Shown piece after piece: positions 1 to 13,432 of a DNA stretch of 64,000 bases. How positions within the stretch are numbered: the first letter of the stretch is position 1; each line of letters begins with the position of its first letter. The stretch comes from Gymnogyps californianus (lineage: Eukaryota > Chordata > Aves > Accipitriformes > Cathartidae): NCBI RefSeq assembly GCF_018139145.2, contig NC_059471.1:201271494-201335493 (forward strand). Direction: 5' to 3'. The notes under the pieces are model-generated. The model saw only the letters and a list, made by a program, of their open reading frames with translations. It ran no database searches and was not told the origin of the DNA. The position numbers were made by a program, and so were the translations under genes.

Positions 1-1114
1 TTTTTGGGACAACACTAACACCTGAAGGAAACCACCTTGTATTTTAAGAGTTTATTTACACAAAAAGGTCTACCTATCATAATCCCATTAAAAAATACAG
101 GTTTGATTAATAATTGTTTACCCAATTAAAGGCTTTCTTGGCTTAACTGGAAAACAAAGACATAATTTGCCTATAATACAAATCAGATTTTATGTAAAAT
201 ATTTGTATCGATTTTTCTCTTGACACTTCACTTTGCTCATTTATTTTTCAGCAAATCAAATAACCTGCTGAACCAGACTGAATGAAGAGGCCAGCTTTTC
301 TCATGTATTTGGAGACCAAACGAGCAAGTTAACTTTCCCTACTGGGTTACATTGCCAAGTGCTGGAATAAAATGTACGTGGAAGGAAGAGCAGAAAAAAA
401 ATGTTTTTGAAAAACAAAGGATGGCACATTTCAGAGTATTGTGTTTAAAGCAAAACAACAATTACGTGGAAAATGCAGGTATCAATATCTAGCAAATCAA
501 CAGTTTACATTTTTCTATTTAAATATGTAAATTAGCAGAAAGCCTTCATTATCAATATTGTAAGTTAATAAATACTGTGAAGGAAAAAGTGCTGCCTAAT
601 TTTGCATGTCCACTTTGCGTTTCTTGGTATAATTTTAGACCTTAAATGTAACATGAAACATTCCAACCATGATGTGGGTATGAAAAAACACAGTGCCTCG
701 CTGAAGAAAGATATCCACTTCTATCACATGGAGTTTGTAAAAAATTGTTAAAAATAGTATCTTTTTCAACCTTTCTAGCGTTATCCTTCTGCTCTTTAGG
801 ACAACCTATGGAACTCCTATATGATACATCTGAGAAACTTTACAAGTGTCTGGTTAGTTTGGAAAAATTTAGCTAAACACTTTCATTATGTGGAAAGTAT
901 CCAAAGATTATCAACACAGCTTCAGGGTCCCAGAATGGCTGCTCTAAAAGAATCTCTGGGTTGAATACCTTGTCTTTGACAGTTGTCAGCAGTAAGGGAA
1001 AATTCAAGGAAGTGTAAGCTTTAGGTAACTTCTTCCCATACTCCAGCATCTTGGCACAGAGCTTTCTCGAGCCAGATGTTGGAATCTGTTTCAATACCTA
1101 ATGATGGATTTTTC

Positions 1115-1430
1115 TCTCACAAGTTTGCTCAGTCGCTTTTGAATCCCTATAAAATTCAGGACCCACAGAGTCTGGTGGTAAAGTGTTCCACAATTAAACT
1201 GTGTGCTGTGTAAAGAAGTATCTTCTTAGGCTTGAACCTGACAGCTGTTTTTAAATGTGACTAAACTTTTCCCTATGTCATGTGTATTTTGTACACCTGT
1301 ACTACATTCCCCTCTCAACCTTTTTTTTCCCAGGCTAAGGAGTCTTCAGAAGAAGCAATTCTTCATTTTTAGTCATTCTTGAATTCCTTCAACCTCGACC
1401 CCATTCCATAGGAACACCATGGATTTATAT
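1115..1430 (-). repeat. Old CR1/L3-like LINE relic, 3' part
   Basis: Read in the given orientation, the text resembles the reverse complement of the coding 3' part of ancient CR1/L3-type LINEs found across amniotes. Landmarks are a 'tgttccacaattaaactgtgtgctgtgt' type stretch (1187-1213), 'aagaagtatcttcttagg' (1214-1231), 'cttgaacctgacagctg' (1232-1248) and 'cttttccctatgtcatgtgtattttgtacacctgtactacattcccctctcaacctt' (1267-1322). No reading frame survives. Borders are approximate and the family call is from memory. Confidence 0.55.
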
Positions 1431-3599
1431 AATGGCAAAATTAGGCTCTCTTCTATTCTCCATTCTAACATTTTCATAGAAGTACTACAACCTCAAGTTC
1501 TTGTTCCTAAGTGGCAAGACACAGTTCATGTTTAATGATTATGTAGAAAAATATAATTTCCTTCTTCTCCCCAAATCTTTCCATGTCACTTTACACTTAC
1601 ATGAATGGAAATTTCAAGTGCCATTTTATCACTGTCACTACGTCTCAGAAGGTCTTTCTGCTTTTCTTGGTTCCTAAGTTCGCTTCTATGCTTATTCTGA
1701 ATGAGCTGTTATCAGCTGCAGGCTTTCTTATCCTGTTATTCACCTTATTTTCCTGATCACTTGCGAAGATACTAAATAATGACATGTTCAAAACTAAATA
1801 TGTAACATTTACATAATGTAAATACAGATAGCATATGTAGGAAAAATACACAGATGTCTGCAGTGCTTTCTGTTCATCAACTTAAAAATTGTATTTTAAT
1901 TTGAAAACTTTCTACTTGTTACACTACCAGATAATACTCTTTAGTTCAGACATGAAATAAAGGAAAATCTTTTATTTCAACTTCATCTACTCTGCATTTG
2001 AAAGTAACTGAATTACATTTACAATCAGAGTAAGTTCCTTCACAGTGAAAAAAGGAGAAATACTGTTATATCAAAATGCATCTTCCCACTAATATTTCCC
2101 AGGGGCTTGCACTGTCTTCTCTGAATTGATAACTATTCAACAACTGTATTATGTCAAGATTAATAACAAAACCAAGGTTCACCAAAGATACTTTAACGGC
2201 ACACTATCCTAAAACATGTTTCGTGTTTTTTTTTAAAACCCTGTAATCTTCTCCCCAACAGTAATATTTCTGTGCAACTTTTCTCCAATTCCACATTTTA
2301 ATAATAAATCTCCACAATTATTAATGTTTCCTCTGTGCTCATTGTTTCTGAAGTAATGTAATTCAACAGAAAGTAATGACAAATAAAGTAACTAAGTATA
2401 TCTAAAGTATACTAGGATAAAATGACACTTAGACATGCCTTTTTCTTTCATCTCTTATTTTTTCCTCTCCATTGAAATCCTCAGTCCAGCTGAGAAAATA
2501 AGTTTTTTTTCAATTTAAATAGATTTACTAATTTAAAATAAAGCTAATTACAGTTGACTGAATTTTAATACCAAAAAAAAAAATCTAATAAAAGATGATA
2601 CCAGACTCGAGGACTTTCAAAGAAACAGGGTAAAAAAGATATTTTCAAATACCCAGAGATAGTTCTGTTCTAGTTAATCTTTAAACAGAATTATCTCAAA
2701 CAATGCTATAGGTGCTGTTATTATTTTCTAGATACTTCCAGAAGATAAAAAAGTTTTCTGGAATTCTTACCAAACTCAGTCTAAAAAAAATCTCAGTTTT
2801 AGTCAGTAGGGAAAAAACCAACCTCACACCAAAATTAGAAATGAACCTCTTATAATGAACCTCTGTTTTTAAATATGATTTAATCTGCAGGCTGAAAGAT
2901 CATCACACAGGAAGATAATGTGGACTTTGTATGAATCACTGCTAATCACCTATCCTCAAAAAGAAAAGTATCTTTGATTGAAATGCTATATTAAAAAGTC
3001 TAGAAAATACGTACCTTAGTTCTTTTTAAAGTATCAGCTCTAAGTTTATGAACTATATTTTAATTATTGTTGATGAGCAACTGGCATGATATGGGTTTTC
3101 CTGTTCATTTCTCACAGCTACTTATCAGCTTGCCAGTTAAATCTTTCTGAATATTCTCATTTCTAAATCCTATTCCCTTTGACTGTGATCCATGCTTACT
3201 TTCTGCTGAGGAAAAGGCATAAAAGGCTTACAAGTTCAAAAGCTTAATGGGTTTATGAAGAATGTTGTAGGAAGGATTGCTTTGACAGTTTGATTAGATT
3301 AACACAATTAATCAGTTTCAACAACATACGCTGCCCTTAAAAATACAGGTACTGCAACTTCCTTAGTGGATGCTACTGCATTTAAATTGAAAAGCACCAA
3401 TATCACATCTTTCCAATGCAAATTTCCATGGAAAATGAACTGAAACACACTGAATAAGGATGATAGCATTTATAAACACACTCCTCTCACCAAAAGAATA
3501 ATGAAGCATAACTACCTGTACACTTGTTTGTGAAGATGCATTTATATTTTAAAAATGTGCATGGAATTTCTAACTAGTTTACATATATGTAAAACAACA

Positions 3600-4930
3600 T
3601 GACAATTTTTGGAACTGCTGAGCTATACAGTAAAAAATTACTAATTCACAAATTGAAATATTTACAACATAGTCAGCATGGGTTTATGAAAGGCAGGTCC
3701 TGCTCGACTAACCTCATCTCCTTCTATGACAAGATGACCCACTTAGTGGATGAGGGAAAGGCTGTGGATGTTGTCTACCTGGACTTTAGTAAAGCCTTTG
3801 ACACCATTTCCCACAGCATTCTCCTGGAGAAACTGGCTGCTCATGGCTTGGATGGCTGTACTCTTTGCTGGGTAAAAAACTGGCCGGATGGCCGGGCCCA
3901 AAGAGTTGCGGCAAATGGAGTTAAATCCAGTTGGCGGCCGGTCACAAGTGGTGTTCCCTAGGGCTCAGTATTGGGGCCAGTTCTGTTTAATATCTTTATC
4001 AATGATCTGGATGAGGGGATCAAGTGCACCCTCAGTAAGTTTGCAGATGACACCAAGTTGGGCGGGAGTGTTGATCGGCTTGAGGGTAGGAAGGCTCTAC
4101 AGAGGGATCTGGACAGGCTGGATCGATGGGCCGAGGCCGATTGCAGGAGGTTCAAGAAGGCTAACTGCTGGGTCCTGCACTTGGGTCACAACAACCCCAT
4201 GCAACGCTACAGGCTTGGGGAAGAGTGGCTGGAGAGCTGCCCGGCAGAAAAGGACCTGGGGGTATTGGTCGACAGCTGGCTGAATGTGAGCCAGCAGTGT
4301 GCCCAGGTGGTCAAGAAGGCCAACAGCATCCTGGCTTGTATCAGAAATAGCGTGGCTAGCAGGACTAGGGAAGTGATCATCCCCCTGTACTCGGCACTGG
4401 TGAGGCCGCACCTTGAATACTGTGTTCAGTTTTGGGCCCCTCACTACAAGAAAGACATTGAGGTGCTGGAACGTGGCCAAAGAAGGGCAATGAAGCTGGT
4501 GAAGGGCCTAGAGCACAAGAGCTATGAGGAGCGGCTGAGGGAACTGGGGTTGTTCAGCCTGGAGAAAAGGAGGCTGAGGGGAGACCTTATCGCTCTCTAC
4601 AACTACCTGAAAGGAGGTTGTAGCGAGGTGGGGGTCGGTCTCTTCTCCCAAGTAACAAGCAATAGGACAAGAGGAAATGGCCTCAAGTTGCGCCAGGGGA
4701 GGTTTAGATTGGATATTAGGAGAAATTTCTTCACCGAAAGGGTTGTCAAGCATTGGACCAGGCTGCCCAGGGAAGTGGTTGAGTCACCATCCCTGGAGGT
4801 ATTTGAAAGACGTGTAGATGTGGCGCTTAGGGACATGGTTTAGTGGTGGACTTGGCAGTGTTAGGTTTATGGTTGGACTCGATGATCTTAAAGGTCTTTT
4901 CCAACCTAAATGATTCTATAAATAAAGTAT
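3600..4930 (+). mobile_element. CR1 LINE, 5'-truncated, reverse-transcriptase region and 3' end
   Basis: This is a non-LTR retrotransposon copy of about 1.3 kb. Translation in one frame from 3599 gives the C-terminal half of the CR1 ORF2 protein: GFMKGRSCSTNL, then the RT block VVYLDFSKAFDTISH, then SGVP at the end of the first part. An in-frame TAG at 3959-3961 stands where the family has Gln in VPQG. The frame then continues for 290 codons from 3971 to the natural stop at 4841-4843. That part includes the catalytic FADDTK motif, [33 protein letters not shown] and [17 protein letters not shown]. The 3' UTR ends with GATGATCTTAAAGGTC and GATTCTATAAA, typical of CR1. Because only one stop interrupts nearly 1.25 kb of frame, the copy is probably fairly young. 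It is not host coding sequence. It lies antisense to TBC1D22A. Confidence 0.95.
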
Positions 4931-7624
4931 ACTCTATATTTTATAGCCACATACTATGCTGTAAATAAGAATATATAATGCTGTATTTCTGTCTTCCATT
5001 TGAAATATCCAGAAAGTTTGAAAGAGGAAACAACTGACCAAGCATGTCTGGCAATTGTTAACAGGTCTGATTCAAAGAACTGCAGAAAAGGAAACGATCT
5101 ATTATAATTTTGCCTTCTTGAATTTGTTGTTCTGGCAGTCATAACATTATCTAAACATTGCTTTATTCCTCCCCCCACTGAGTTTTACTAAATTTTATAT
5201 TTTAAAAGATGATTCATAATCCATTCATGAATAAAATTAATGTGCAAACTGGTACCACTATAGTACAAACATTGCAGATTTATAACCATCCTGTTATCAC
5301 CAATCTTACCTTGGTATAGGGAAGATCAGAATATGAGGTTAGTAGCAGGATAGACATCTCATAAGGCACTTAAGTAGGAATAAGGATAGGTCCTTATGTT
5401 CAACTCTGGAGCTTGTGAAGGACAGGCCCTCCTTGTTTTCAACTTTATTATCAACACAACACAATATTCTATATTGTGACAAAACTTGAAAATTTTCTAT
5501 ACAAACACTACTTTCCGTAGTAAACAATAATAAACAATGGACTAGGTTCTGATTTATGGTTGCACAACTACATGATGAATTTTATCTTGTATAATGATAC
5601 CCAATGATTCTATCATGATACAGCAATGAGAGCAAAACTAGATACATTTGAACTTTTGTTAACCAAGCACAAATAGTCTGAAATGCCTATAGAAAAAATG
5701 TGCGCAACCTTTAAATCTTTTCAGCAGATGTTGATGATGCACTGAGTAACATCAGATACAGACTAAGAGTCATCTGATAGACTGCAGTGATCTCCATATA
5801 ATAACCAAATGCGCTATTGGCCTTGAGATAGAGCGTACTTAATGCAGGCCTTTACGAGATGGACCAAATAGGGTTATCTGAAAGCTCATGTCTGCATTTA
5901 CATTAGCAAGTAACTCAGGGCAATAGGAGATGATGAGATCAGAGCAGTTTGGGCTGAGGCTTCTACAGCTACAATAAATGCAGTTTGGATTTGTGTCTTC
6001 ACACTCAATTTAGTCTTGGATTTTACTTCAGACTAGGTTTAGCCTTGAGCCCTCAAATACAATGTTTCCACCATTCACATGGTTCAAAGCTGTCCAAGTC
6101 ATTGCCTTGAGACATGTATGTCTCTATTAGGGGACATTACGTCATGGGGCCTCTTTGGTGTGTAGCTGAAAAAGAGGTTACTGTTAAATTTCCTCAGAAA
6201 GGAATTAACACCAAAAATATTCCGTGAACTAAACCAACAGAAGGCAAGTGAGGACAAAAGGGGAATTTGCTTCAGAACTGCACTACTATTCCAAACTAAA
6301 ATGCAGACTTGCATTTGCTGCATGAATATGCAGACTTGCATCTAAATCTTGCTTCTCAAGAGAAGGATTTGGAAAAAAGTGTCTAATAAACACAGAATCC
6401 AAACAACCTAGAAGGTATCAGCATATCAAAATGGGAATTCAAGAATTCATGAGCTGCACATGCTAATTTATATAATCAAGGTCACCCCACATGACTGCAG
6501 GGATATTGCCTATAAGCACCTACAAGTACAAAGCTGCAAAACTAGCAGCATGTCTATTAACACAAGATTGTTCAAAAAAGTTGGAAGTTCTCATTTCCAT
6601 GGCTCTAAAAATGTCTTTTAAACAAGAGCTTAATGGTTCTAGAAAGAGAAAACATCTTCAATTTCAAGGGGAAGGAAAAAAAAAAAAGAAAAAGATAAAG
6701 GCTGCAATTAGAGGACTTGGAAACAAAGATAGAAAGGTTGGTGAATTGTCAGTGCTGATTAAGACAGGGGAGAAATAAAAGCTAGCCAGGTTGAAATTAA
6801 AGCATTGTGAACCTCTGCAACTGGAATGAAAAGAAATCTCCGCAATCAGCTAAAAACAAGTGTATTTTACTACTCTGCTGAAGTGGGCTGAAGTATCCTT
6901 GGTGTAATAATATTCAACTATTCAAAATAACAGTAGCTAAATTCAGCATATAGCACACTGTAAACGCTGGAGAAAAGGGTACTGTTCATCTTCACAAATT
7001 ACCAGTTTTGGAGTGTTTAACCGAAGGCACTTTAAAAAAAAAAAATTTTTTTTTTCTTAACTCATTTCATAAGCTACCTTCAAATGAAGTTCCCAAAGGC
7101 ATTTTTGGTAACCTCTGTCACCATACATGACTGACAAACTTGTGCCATTGGCAATACACAATTCAACTTCTATCTGATTGCATGAACTCAGTATTTCTCA
7201 AACATCACGGTAAATACGAACTGAGAAAGCTATATAAAGAACACTATTTCTATTTATTAAAAAAGGTTATTGTAAGAAAGAATAAAGTCCTATTTTTCCC
7301 TCTCTACTGTGGAAAAACACAGTTCCAGCACTTAACCCAAGTACCTCCAGCTTGAATTGAAATTTATCTTTCTTCAATTACCACCACAGTTGTGGCTTTC
7401 AAAAACTGCAACAGCAGATGTGGAGTATCATCTCTGAAAGATATGTTTCCCACAACAGCTATTTTCATTTTATTTGTAAACTCTTTCATTGTTTACAAAG
7501 TCATGACAGTATTGCAGCACAGTAATGATGCTCAAGTTGTGATTCAGACATTATACTTAGTCTTGAGTGAGTGCTGTAGAGAGATTTATTTTGATTTTTA
7601 GCTTCATTGAAAGATATTACTACC

Positions 7625-8215
7625 TGTCCTGGTTTCGGCTAGGACAGAGTTAATTTTCTTCCTAGTAGCTGGTATAGTGCAGTGTTTTGGATTTAGGATG
7701 AGAATAATGTTGATAACACACTGAGGTTTTTAGTTGTTGCTAAGTAGTGTTTATACTAAGTCAAGGATTTTTCAGCTTCTCATGCCCAGCCAGCAAGAAG
7801 GCTGGAGGGGCACAAGAAGTTGGGAGGGGACACAGCCAGGACAGCTGACCCAAACTGGCCAAAGAGTTATTCCATACCATATGACATCATGCCCAGTATA
7901 TAAACTAGGGGAGTTGGCTGGGAGGGGCGGATCGCTGCTCGGGAACTAACTGGACATCTGTTGGCGCGTGGTGAGCAATTGCATTGTGCATCACTTGCTT
8001 TGTATAGTTTAATTCTTTTAGTATTACTATTGTCATATTATTATTACTAGTATCATTATCATTATTTTTCCTTCCTTTCTGTCCTATTAAACTGTCTTTA
8101 TCTCAACCCACGAGGGGTTGGGTTTTTATTCCGATTCTCTCCCCCATCCCACTGCGGGGGGAGTGAGAGAGTGGCTGCGTGGTGCTTAGTTGCCGGCTGG
8201 GGTTAAACCACGACA
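7625..8215 (+). mobile_element. Solo LTR 1 of an avian endogenous retrovirus family
   Basis: This 591-bp element begins TGTCCTGGTTTCGGCT and ends GGTTAAACCACGACA, the TG...CA ends of a retroviral LTR. It is flanked by a perfect 5-bp target duplication CTACC (7620-7624 and 8216-8220). Inside are a CRE-like ATGACATCAT at 7881-7890, a TATA box TATATAAA at 7897-7904, and downstream an ATTAAA polyadenylation-type signal before ACTGTCTTTATCTCAACCC. The U3-R-U5 order therefore runs on the plus strand. No internal retroviral genes flank it, so it is a recombination-derived solo LTR. The 5-bp duplication fits an ERVL-type group, but that class is an inference. Confidence 0.93.
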
Positions 8216-9375
8216 CTACCCTATGGCACACTGTTGAAGACAACTGAGTTACTTGAAATTAATCTTACCGACTGACTCCCATGTACAAGTTTAACTGCTT
8301 TATTAAATACACAGTGAAAATGGATTAGGGTGTAGCCAAAAATGTTGAATATAGAAATGCATGTTCTTTCACAGACACATCTTTTCAAATAGGTGAATAG
8401 GCTAGGCAAAATTAAAAAAAAAAAGAGATAGTAGTATCAAATTAATTCATTAATTTAAAATGTGCAGGTATTATTAGTAATAACTCATTTGTACACTTAA
8501 TCAGAAAAACCACTACAACAACCTAATATTTCACAAATTGTACTTTCTAGTTCACATTCTATACTGTCAGAGATCTGAATAATCAGGACAACTTACTTTC
8601 TGAACCAGTGCCAAACCGAAGATTCTAATGATTCTAATGCTGAAATTTTTTGTTGTTTTGAAATTAATCTTAAAAGCTAAAGGCGGCAAAGATTTAGTGG
8701 AATAATGCTTAATAATGAGTCCAGAGGACAGCTGAAATCAGATTTAATTTGAAAACCACTGTCCATAACTGATGCCACATTTGGCATCACTTTAGACCCT
8801 CTTCATATTCACCTACATACTGCAGCATATGTAGCATTATTTCACTTTCACACTACAAAAATATTAATTCCAATTAAGCACAGAACAGCCAAAATTTAGC
8901 ACAGATTTATATACACTTTGAAATAGTTGGAGTTTTTTGATCAGTAATTCCTGAACTACTGCTGGGAGAAAAAAAACTAAATTGGGATAACCACAAGAAT
9001 ACTTACAGAGAAAAATGGCAAGAAAATGAAGGAACTGAACGATGAAAGATCTGAGTAATGACAGAACAACCAAATTACATATTCTATATGATTTAAGAGA
9101 TTCATATTATTCATATTAGACAAAAAATTCAAAACAAGAATAAGAATTGGGCTTTTTGAAATTCTATGAGGGGAAAGTAGAGTACAGATAGTCTGGAAAA
9201 TGTAAGAGAAAAATGAGTTGAACAAAAAAATCCTATGCAGGATCTACTACAAAAAGTTACAAAATAAGAGAACCAAGAGCTTTTGGGAGGAAAAAGAAGA
9301 ATTCTTGGTATCAGTAATTGTCATCAGCTATCTAGGGAGAACTGTCATAGAGATGCTCTGAAATGCACATCTTAA

Positions 9376-9690
9376 CTAAGGGAGTCAGGTCAGGGGAAAA
9401 AAAGTAGATATGCAAATCATCAGCATAAGCTGACAGTGAAGTTGTAGGAAAGCCTCAGATCACCCATGAATAGGATGGAGAAGGAAAAGTAAAAAAGGAC
9501 CAAGAACTCCTGTGAGACTGGAAGAAAGGGCAGAATAGCTCTCAAAATAGACAGTCAAGGGCAATGCAAGTGGCAGAGCAAAGCACAAGACTGTCATGTA
9601 TCAGGAAAACAAGAAAGGCCAGAATATTAAGGAAGAAGTGATCATGACTAGGAGCTAAAGCACTGGAGAGACAAAAGAAGATAAAGTTCT
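9376..9690 (+). repeat. Ancient amniote repeat relic (family not named)
   Basis: The text 'aaatcatcagcataagc...agatcacccatgaataggatggagaagg...aaaggaccaagaactcc...aaggaagaagtgatcatgac...agctaaagcactgga' follows, with gaps, an old interspersed repeat that I remember from mammalian genomes ('gtcatcagcatatagatgg...gagatcacctagggagtgagtgtagatagagaagagaagaggaccaaggactgagccctgggg...'). Order and spacing agree over about 300 bases. No coding capacity is visible. I cannot name the family with certainty. Confidence 0.4.
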
Positions 9691-12600
9691 TAATATTTCA
9701 TGTAGTTCTAATGATGTTGTACATTCCAGAAACAAACAGTAACTATATCGATTTCATAATCCCCCTACAAGTATCTATGCTACTATAAAGAAGCTATTTT
9801 TACTCGATTTTACTGGATTTGTTGAATACTAGTTTGTCCTTTCTTTCCCCCCCCAAGGTTGTGTTTGAATTTAGGTACTGTGTCTTTCACAGTGGAAAAG
9901 AGTTAAAAATTATTTTGAAAGCTTAATAGATTTTCTGTGCAGGCTGCCTAAAAGCTTTGTCACTAAAATAGTCTGCTTCAAAGCAGATCAGGTTAATCTA
10001 CGCACTTCAACCTACTAATCTTCACTGTAGTAGAATGTTCCGCAGTACATAGATGAATTTTGTCATGAATATGTAGTAATTATTGTACATATGGTAGTGA
10101 GGCTGCCTTGTTTTGTAAAGTTGTATCAACTGTAGATTTCTGAATTTCAAGTCTATTTTACGGTAATTTATTTTGTTTCATACCTGGATGGAGTTCTGCT
10201 ATTCAGAAATTTATTACGCATAACAATACAAACAATATATTCAGGATTATTTCCAATTTTGTTGTTCATTTACAGAAGTAACAAAATGCTTGCATTTTTA
10301 TTCAACTGTTCATCTTACATCTACTATAAACACTTCTGATTTGATTTTAAATTTTTGATGTTCAAAGTTGGAAACATCACACATTCTCACATTAAGGTAA
10401 TCCATATCAACTATGTGTTAGCTATGGATGTTTTAATAAATTTGAAACAAGGAAGCAGAGAACTGTACAACATGTTAGGATTATTTTACATTCAGTCAGG
10501 TTTTAACAACAAGATGACATCAGAAACAAAAGGAAAAAAATAAAATGGCAGTCATGGTTTAGTTGTTAGTGTTCACTTCTACAAACACCAATAACCAGCA
10601 TAACTAGCAACAGGAGCTTGAGAAAAGAGAACTAAGTAGATTCCAGTTTTAAAATACTAAACTAAACAACTTGAACTTGTAGCGTAGTCTCTTAAGACAC
10701 AGAAGTGAAGCTCAGCGAGGAAGGGCTCTGTGGGAAGAACTAGTAGCTCTATCCTGCGTTGCAGGGGTGCCCTGCAAAGTTCCTGTTGTGCTCCAGCTCC
10801 TTCCCCTGGGAACTATGAATTACATATTGACTCCGCATCCCTGCTCACAACCTACACAGGAGAGTCCCTGCATCCACGACACAAACACAAGTACAAACAG
10901 AATGCAATAGCATTGTGTCCACTAACTCTCATGTTTAAAGAACATGAGGGGTATGAGAAGAAAACCCTGAATCAGTAAGCTCAAAGAAGTTTCAGATAAG
11001 AATGCTTGTAATGGAGTGTTTCCCTTGTTTGTTTCTTTTTTTATTTTTTCTTTTATTTTTTTTTAAATAGTACCTAAAGGCAGAAAAAGTAAAATGTGCA
11101 AGCATAACTTACACTGAATCAATTTTAACTGAACACTCTGCAAAGACAGTGGCAATTATTTTGCTATATTGCATAGAACAATGCTTACAATGGGTTTGAA
11201 TTTTTTTCAAAAGTGTTTAAGATCTAATAATAACAATCTATTTTTAAAGTAATGAAGGAAGCTTACTCTCCTTACTCTAAGTAAAATCCATGTGGTTGTA
11301 AAAACCACGCAGCTGACAGCACTCAATAGCTTGGATCTGTGCTTCTTCATGCATCATCAAAGGTACATTTCATCAACAGCAAACCAGTTTGTCATGAACA
11401 AATGCCCTGAAGACAAACTTACGGTTATCTATTACTACAGCCGTCACCTGGCTTGCAGAATTTTCATTGTGTATAGCTAAAATTAAGAAGTTTCTTCGAC
11501 TTTCATATACTAGTTTTAGATTGCTGTACTGGCAGTTATAAAATGAAATTTAATAACTGAAAATAAACAGTATGTTACACAGACACTGGAACAATTTCGT
11601 TGAGATAAACCAGGAATAACTGAACTAAAATCGGTTACAACATTTAACAATACTGTATGTAGAGAATGACCTACTTTTCAGAAGCACTGATATTACTTAT
11701 TTTAAGCATCTGGTTTAGGCGAATCTGTGTGACTCAGACTATGAAAATAACAGAATTTAATTCCGATAGCATCATATCCAGTAGTGATACTTTGGGAGGT
11801 GATCATTCAGAGGACTTAAGTTAGGCCTAAGTAAACTGAGAGAAGATCTATTCAATCTACAGAAACTGTGGAGTACCATTTTCAGAGAACAGCCATACAC
11901 TCAACAGCAGCTGAAACAATAGTCAAAGGAGATTAATATCTGACATATTTAACTAACCTAGCCTACTTTACTGAATATCTGGGATAACAATAGAGCACAT
12001 TTGTAAAGCAAAAGTGCACAAGGCTTTTTGAATAAGATTTTAGTATCTTTCTTAAGCCAAGTATATTTCTCCCTTTATCCATGTAATTTTATTAACAAAA
12101 TACCCAGAGCATAAAATCAGTTAATCTAGAAACAGTTGGCCTATTCACATAAGTAGCACTAACAAAGGTGTTTCTTCATTGAGGAACCATTAACTCTTCT
12201 TTTAGAGGAATAGGAAAATAAATTTGTAAGTAGAACCAAATGATGAGTTTAAGGAACACCTACAATAATTTATTTGCTATGTAATGGGAAGTCATTTAAT
12301 GCCACATTGAACTCAATAAAATGTCTTGTATTTGAATGATGCTTGATAGTACTTCACATCTGCACAGGCATCCTTGCTCTGACAATTAGTTGTTGTGCCT
12401 ATAGTGTGAGCCAGACGGGCTAAACGGTTTTGCTCACATCTCCACATGAAGAGGAGATACGGCTATGCAAAATCCCCTCCACATATGCAGACTTGCTATA
12501 AAGGGGGAAAAAAAAAAAAAAAAAAATCCATGTACAAAGACAGCTTTATGAAAAACTTCACAACATGGAGTTCCACAGCTGCTTTAGGACAACGTAAGCA

Positions 12601-13154
12601 TAGGCTGCTGCTGAAAAGGTAGTTTCACCTAGCTTACTGCCTTGGACGTACTTATGCAATTTCATTTATGCCAACATAAATCATTATGTAATCACGTAAG
12701 GACCCAGATCATTAAACTCATCTAGGTGAAAACTTACCCAACAGAGAAAAGTTATATCATCTCAAAGCAACAGTGAAATCACAGCGAAGATAGACAGTTC
12801 AGCATGCCAGGAAACCTCTGACAGCTCACTCATCAGACAGACATTCAACCTTTGCCATTCTAGAAGATTCAGCTCATTATGGGGCAGGAAAGCACAAGAT
12901 CAGTGTAAGGAAAGTTGTAATAATGGACAACGGCATATGTGGAAGCAAAGGCAGAAACATATGTTAGTGGTTGCTTCATTTAGATGTCCTAAGTAGAAAA
13001 TGTGGACACATATCTTCCAATCACTTGCAAGAAAACTCTTTTTTGAAAAGCATGTGATAAATTCTCAGTTCCTGACTTCCCAATCTGCATAAGCAAAACA
13101 GATGTTAAGCAGCTACTCTTACTACATACTTGTTTAAATTATGTCTAATATAAA

Positions 13155-13432
13155 TCACAGAATCACTTAAGCTGGAAAGGACCTCCTGAGATCATCCAAG
13201 ATCATCCAGTCTAATCACCCTGCTAAAGCAGGGCCACCTAGACCGGGCTGCCTAGGACCATGTCCAGCTGGCTTCTGAATATCTCCAAGGATGGAAACCC
13301 CATAAATTAGGCAACCTATGCCAGTGTTTGATGACCTTCACAGGACAAAAGTGTTTTCTTGTGTTCAGATAGAATTCCATGTGTTTCAATTTGTGCCCAT
13401 TATCTCTTGTCCTCTCACTGGGCACTGCTGAG
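13155..13432 (-). mobile_element. CR1 LINE 3' end fragment
   Basis: The segment starts at its 3' terminus in the given orientation (AATCACAGAATCACTTAAGC), followed by GGAAAGGACCTCCTGAGATCATCC, the reverse complement of the CR1 3' UTR. The 3' coding end follows ('ctccaaggatggaaaccccat', 'ccagtgtttgatgaccttcacagg', 'ctcttgtcctctcactgggcac'). A 10-bp tandem duplication GATCATCCAA/G lies near 13191-13210. The copy is short and 5'-truncated, with no frame left. Confidence 0.9.

Noticed and set aside
3599..4843. Long ORFs as host genes
   Set aside because: They encode CR1 reverse transcriptase with an internal stop and a CR1 3' end; they are retrotransposon sequence.
8618..8640. 'gattctaat' repeat as a CR1 3' tail
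   Set aside because: Two short copies without adjoining CR1 sequence; not enough to call an element.
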